Source: Deltaproteobacteria bacterium (GTDB lineage: Bacteria > Desulfobacterota > Desulfobacteria > Desulfobacterales > UBA11574). From it: 7,120 bases of DNA. A program made the position numbers and the translations under genes. The stretch covers positions 1 to 7,120 of the forward strand of contig JAFDBA010000186.1 in NCBI GenBank assembly GCA_019313505.1, in the 5' to 3' direction. Below are positions 6,543-7,120 of the stretch, piece after piece (position 1 is the stretch's first letter; the number at the start of each line of letters is the position of its first letter). A model generated the notes under the pieces. It did no database searches. It was not told where the DNA came from and was given only the letters and a program-made list of their open reading frames with translations.

Positions 6543-6703
6543 TTAAAGGCGTTGCTGGAACGAATTGACGATAGAGGCAGTTCGAAAGATATGTGGTCCG
6601 CAAAACAAAAAAAAGAGATCCAGATGATTCGCTCGATAATGGTGGAATTGAGGATGAGCCCACTGGTGATATTTGTGATGATGATTCGAAGCAAAAGAAA
6701 TAA
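6543..6703 (+). pseudogene. Unrecognised gene remnant with an acidic C-terminal tail
   Basis: From 6575 to the TAA at 6701-6703 a 42-codon frame reads RQFERYVVRKTKKRDPDDS, then an acidic stretch and the end DDDSKQKK. It looks like a genuine protein C-terminus (basic then Asp/Glu-rich, with consistent GAT/GAG codons) but has no start codon or Shine-Dalgarno, and a TAG at 6572-6574 closes it upstream. A different frame just before it (from 6543) reads LKALLERIDDRGSS. One missing base near 6574 would join the two as LLERIDDRQFERYVVRK. That frame closes at a TAA at 6540-6542, next to the inverted-repeat unit. I do not recognise the family. Confidence 0.35.
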
Positions 6704-7046
6704 CCATTCATAAGCTTGATTTGATATTCCTATAATCAGACATATCATAGGTTTCCCGGTCGGCTGATATCCTGGGAGTCCCACAAACGATCAAAGGTTT
6801 TAACAAGCCGGACTTTTATGAGGTAGTCTCAATTTATCCCAAAAAATGCCATGGCTGAGGTAACAAATGGATATCTCAAAAACGATTTCCACTTGATATT
6901 TACAGTCCGAGTTTGATATCTATTAGTTTTAATGAATTCAAGGTCTCTCAATATATCGGTACTTGGATGATATTTAGTTTTCTGGTACGATAACCTATGG
7001 AATTTGAGGACGGACAACATTACAATGGTAATGATATCCAGATCCG

Positions 7047-7069
7047 TATAATCACTTTCAAACAAGGAG
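7047..7069 (+). promoter_or_regulatory. TATAAT box and Shine-Dalgarno ahead of the last gene
   Basis: TATAAT (7047-7052) is a perfect -10 hexamer. AAGGAG (7064-7069) lies 8 bases before the ATG at 7078. Transcription would start near 7059, giving a leader of under 20 bases. No convincing -35 is present at the right distance (7024-7029 reads aatggt), so an activator may be needed or the -10 match may be chance. Confidence 0.45.
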
Positions 7070-7077
7070 AAACAGAT

Positions 7078-7120
7078 ATGGGTGATAAGGGGAAAAAAGA
7101 CAAAGGCAAAAGGGAGGAAC
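7078..7120 (+). CDS. Small lysine-rich hypothetical protein, 3' end outside window
   Basis: Only the first 14 codons are visible: MGDKGKKDKGKREE. AAGGAG at 8 bases from the ATG makes this a credible start. The extremely charged, lysine-rich beginning resembles small uncharacterised basic proteins seen in many Proteobacteria and Desulfobacterota, which are usually lysine-rich throughout and may bind nucleic acid. No function can be assigned from 14 residues. The gene is divergent in character from the decayed region before it and probably marks the return to ordinary coding DNA. Confidence 0.6.
   Translation, partial: MGDKGKKDKGKREE

Larger units (their letters stand above)
6362..7077. other. 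716-bp region with no intact gene
   Basis: Between the methyltransferase stop and the next start there is an inverted-repeat-bounded unit (6440-6538), a short C-terminal gene remnant (about 6543-6703) and about 370 bases of AT-rich sequence without recognisable coding content. Minus-strand open frames (6202-6393, 6514-6711, 6518-6784, 6829-7065) lack Shine-Dalgarno sequences and recognisable domains. No tRNA or rRNA was seen. No T-tailed hairpin follows the methyltransferase, so its terminator is not identified. Confidence 0.55.

Noticed and set aside
6829..7065. 78-codon minus-strand open frame with TTG start
   Set aside because: There is no Shine-Dalgarno and no recognisable domain; it would have to start inside the leader of the plus-strand gene at 7078.
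1..7120. CRISPR array, tRNA, rRNA or integrase attachment site
   Set aside because: I looked for regularly spaced direct repeats, cloverleaf-like segments and integrase-like coding sequence by eye and found none.

Overview
The window looks like part of a chromosome from a Desulfobacterota (former Deltaproteobacteria) sulfate-reducer-type bacterium. This rests on two minus-strand genes whose protein sequences match families I associate with that group: a PEP-synthase-like protein carrying receiver modules, and a stand-alone FMN-binding glutamate-synthase-like protein with an N-terminal four-cysteine cluster. The assignment is by recognition only; no search was run.

Layout. Positions 1-2009 (minus) are an uninterrupted 669-codon reading frame that runs off the left edge: two receiver-like modules followed by the ATP-binding part of a PEP/pyruvate-binding (PPDK_N) domain. 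Positions 2135-3718 (minus) are the glutamate-synthase-like gene, with a strong Shine-Dalgarno and a candidate promoter. Its leader carries a perfect 49-nt palindrome at 3745-3793. A second hairpin (2075-2109) lies between the two genes. They are co-directional and 125 bases apart, so they may be read together or be separated by that hairpin.

From about 3800 the character changes to AT-rich, structured and partly decayed DNA. Positions 3794-4260 hold hairpins but no credible gene. Positions 4261-4818 (plus) are the C-terminal remnant of a DUF4143-type ATPase, with an in-frame stop and no ATP-binding half. Positions 4868-6361 (plus) are an apparently intact protein joining a ParB-like N-terminal domain, helix-turn-helix segments and an amino-methyltransferase domain (DPMAGGG and DPPYF motifs). 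No nuclease partner is in the window. A short near-palindrome encoding LPAGRHG is inserted in frame in its ParB-like domain.

Positions 6362-7077 carry no intact gene. They hold a roughly 99-bp unit bounded by inverted repeats (6440-6538), an unrecognised acidic C-terminal gene remnant directly beside it, and an unusual number of TGATAT hexamers. At 7078 a new lysine-rich small protein begins with a good Shine-Dalgarno and runs off the right edge.

The left half therefore reads as stable metabolic/regulatory genes. The right half reads as an accessory, turnover-prone stretch holding an orphan ParB-methyltransferase between degraded genes and small palindromic elements. I did not find a clearly new multi-gene system. 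The best candidates for a second look are the ParB-HTH-methyltransferase, the 49-nt palindrome, the in-frame palindromic insert and the 99-bp inverted-repeat unit.
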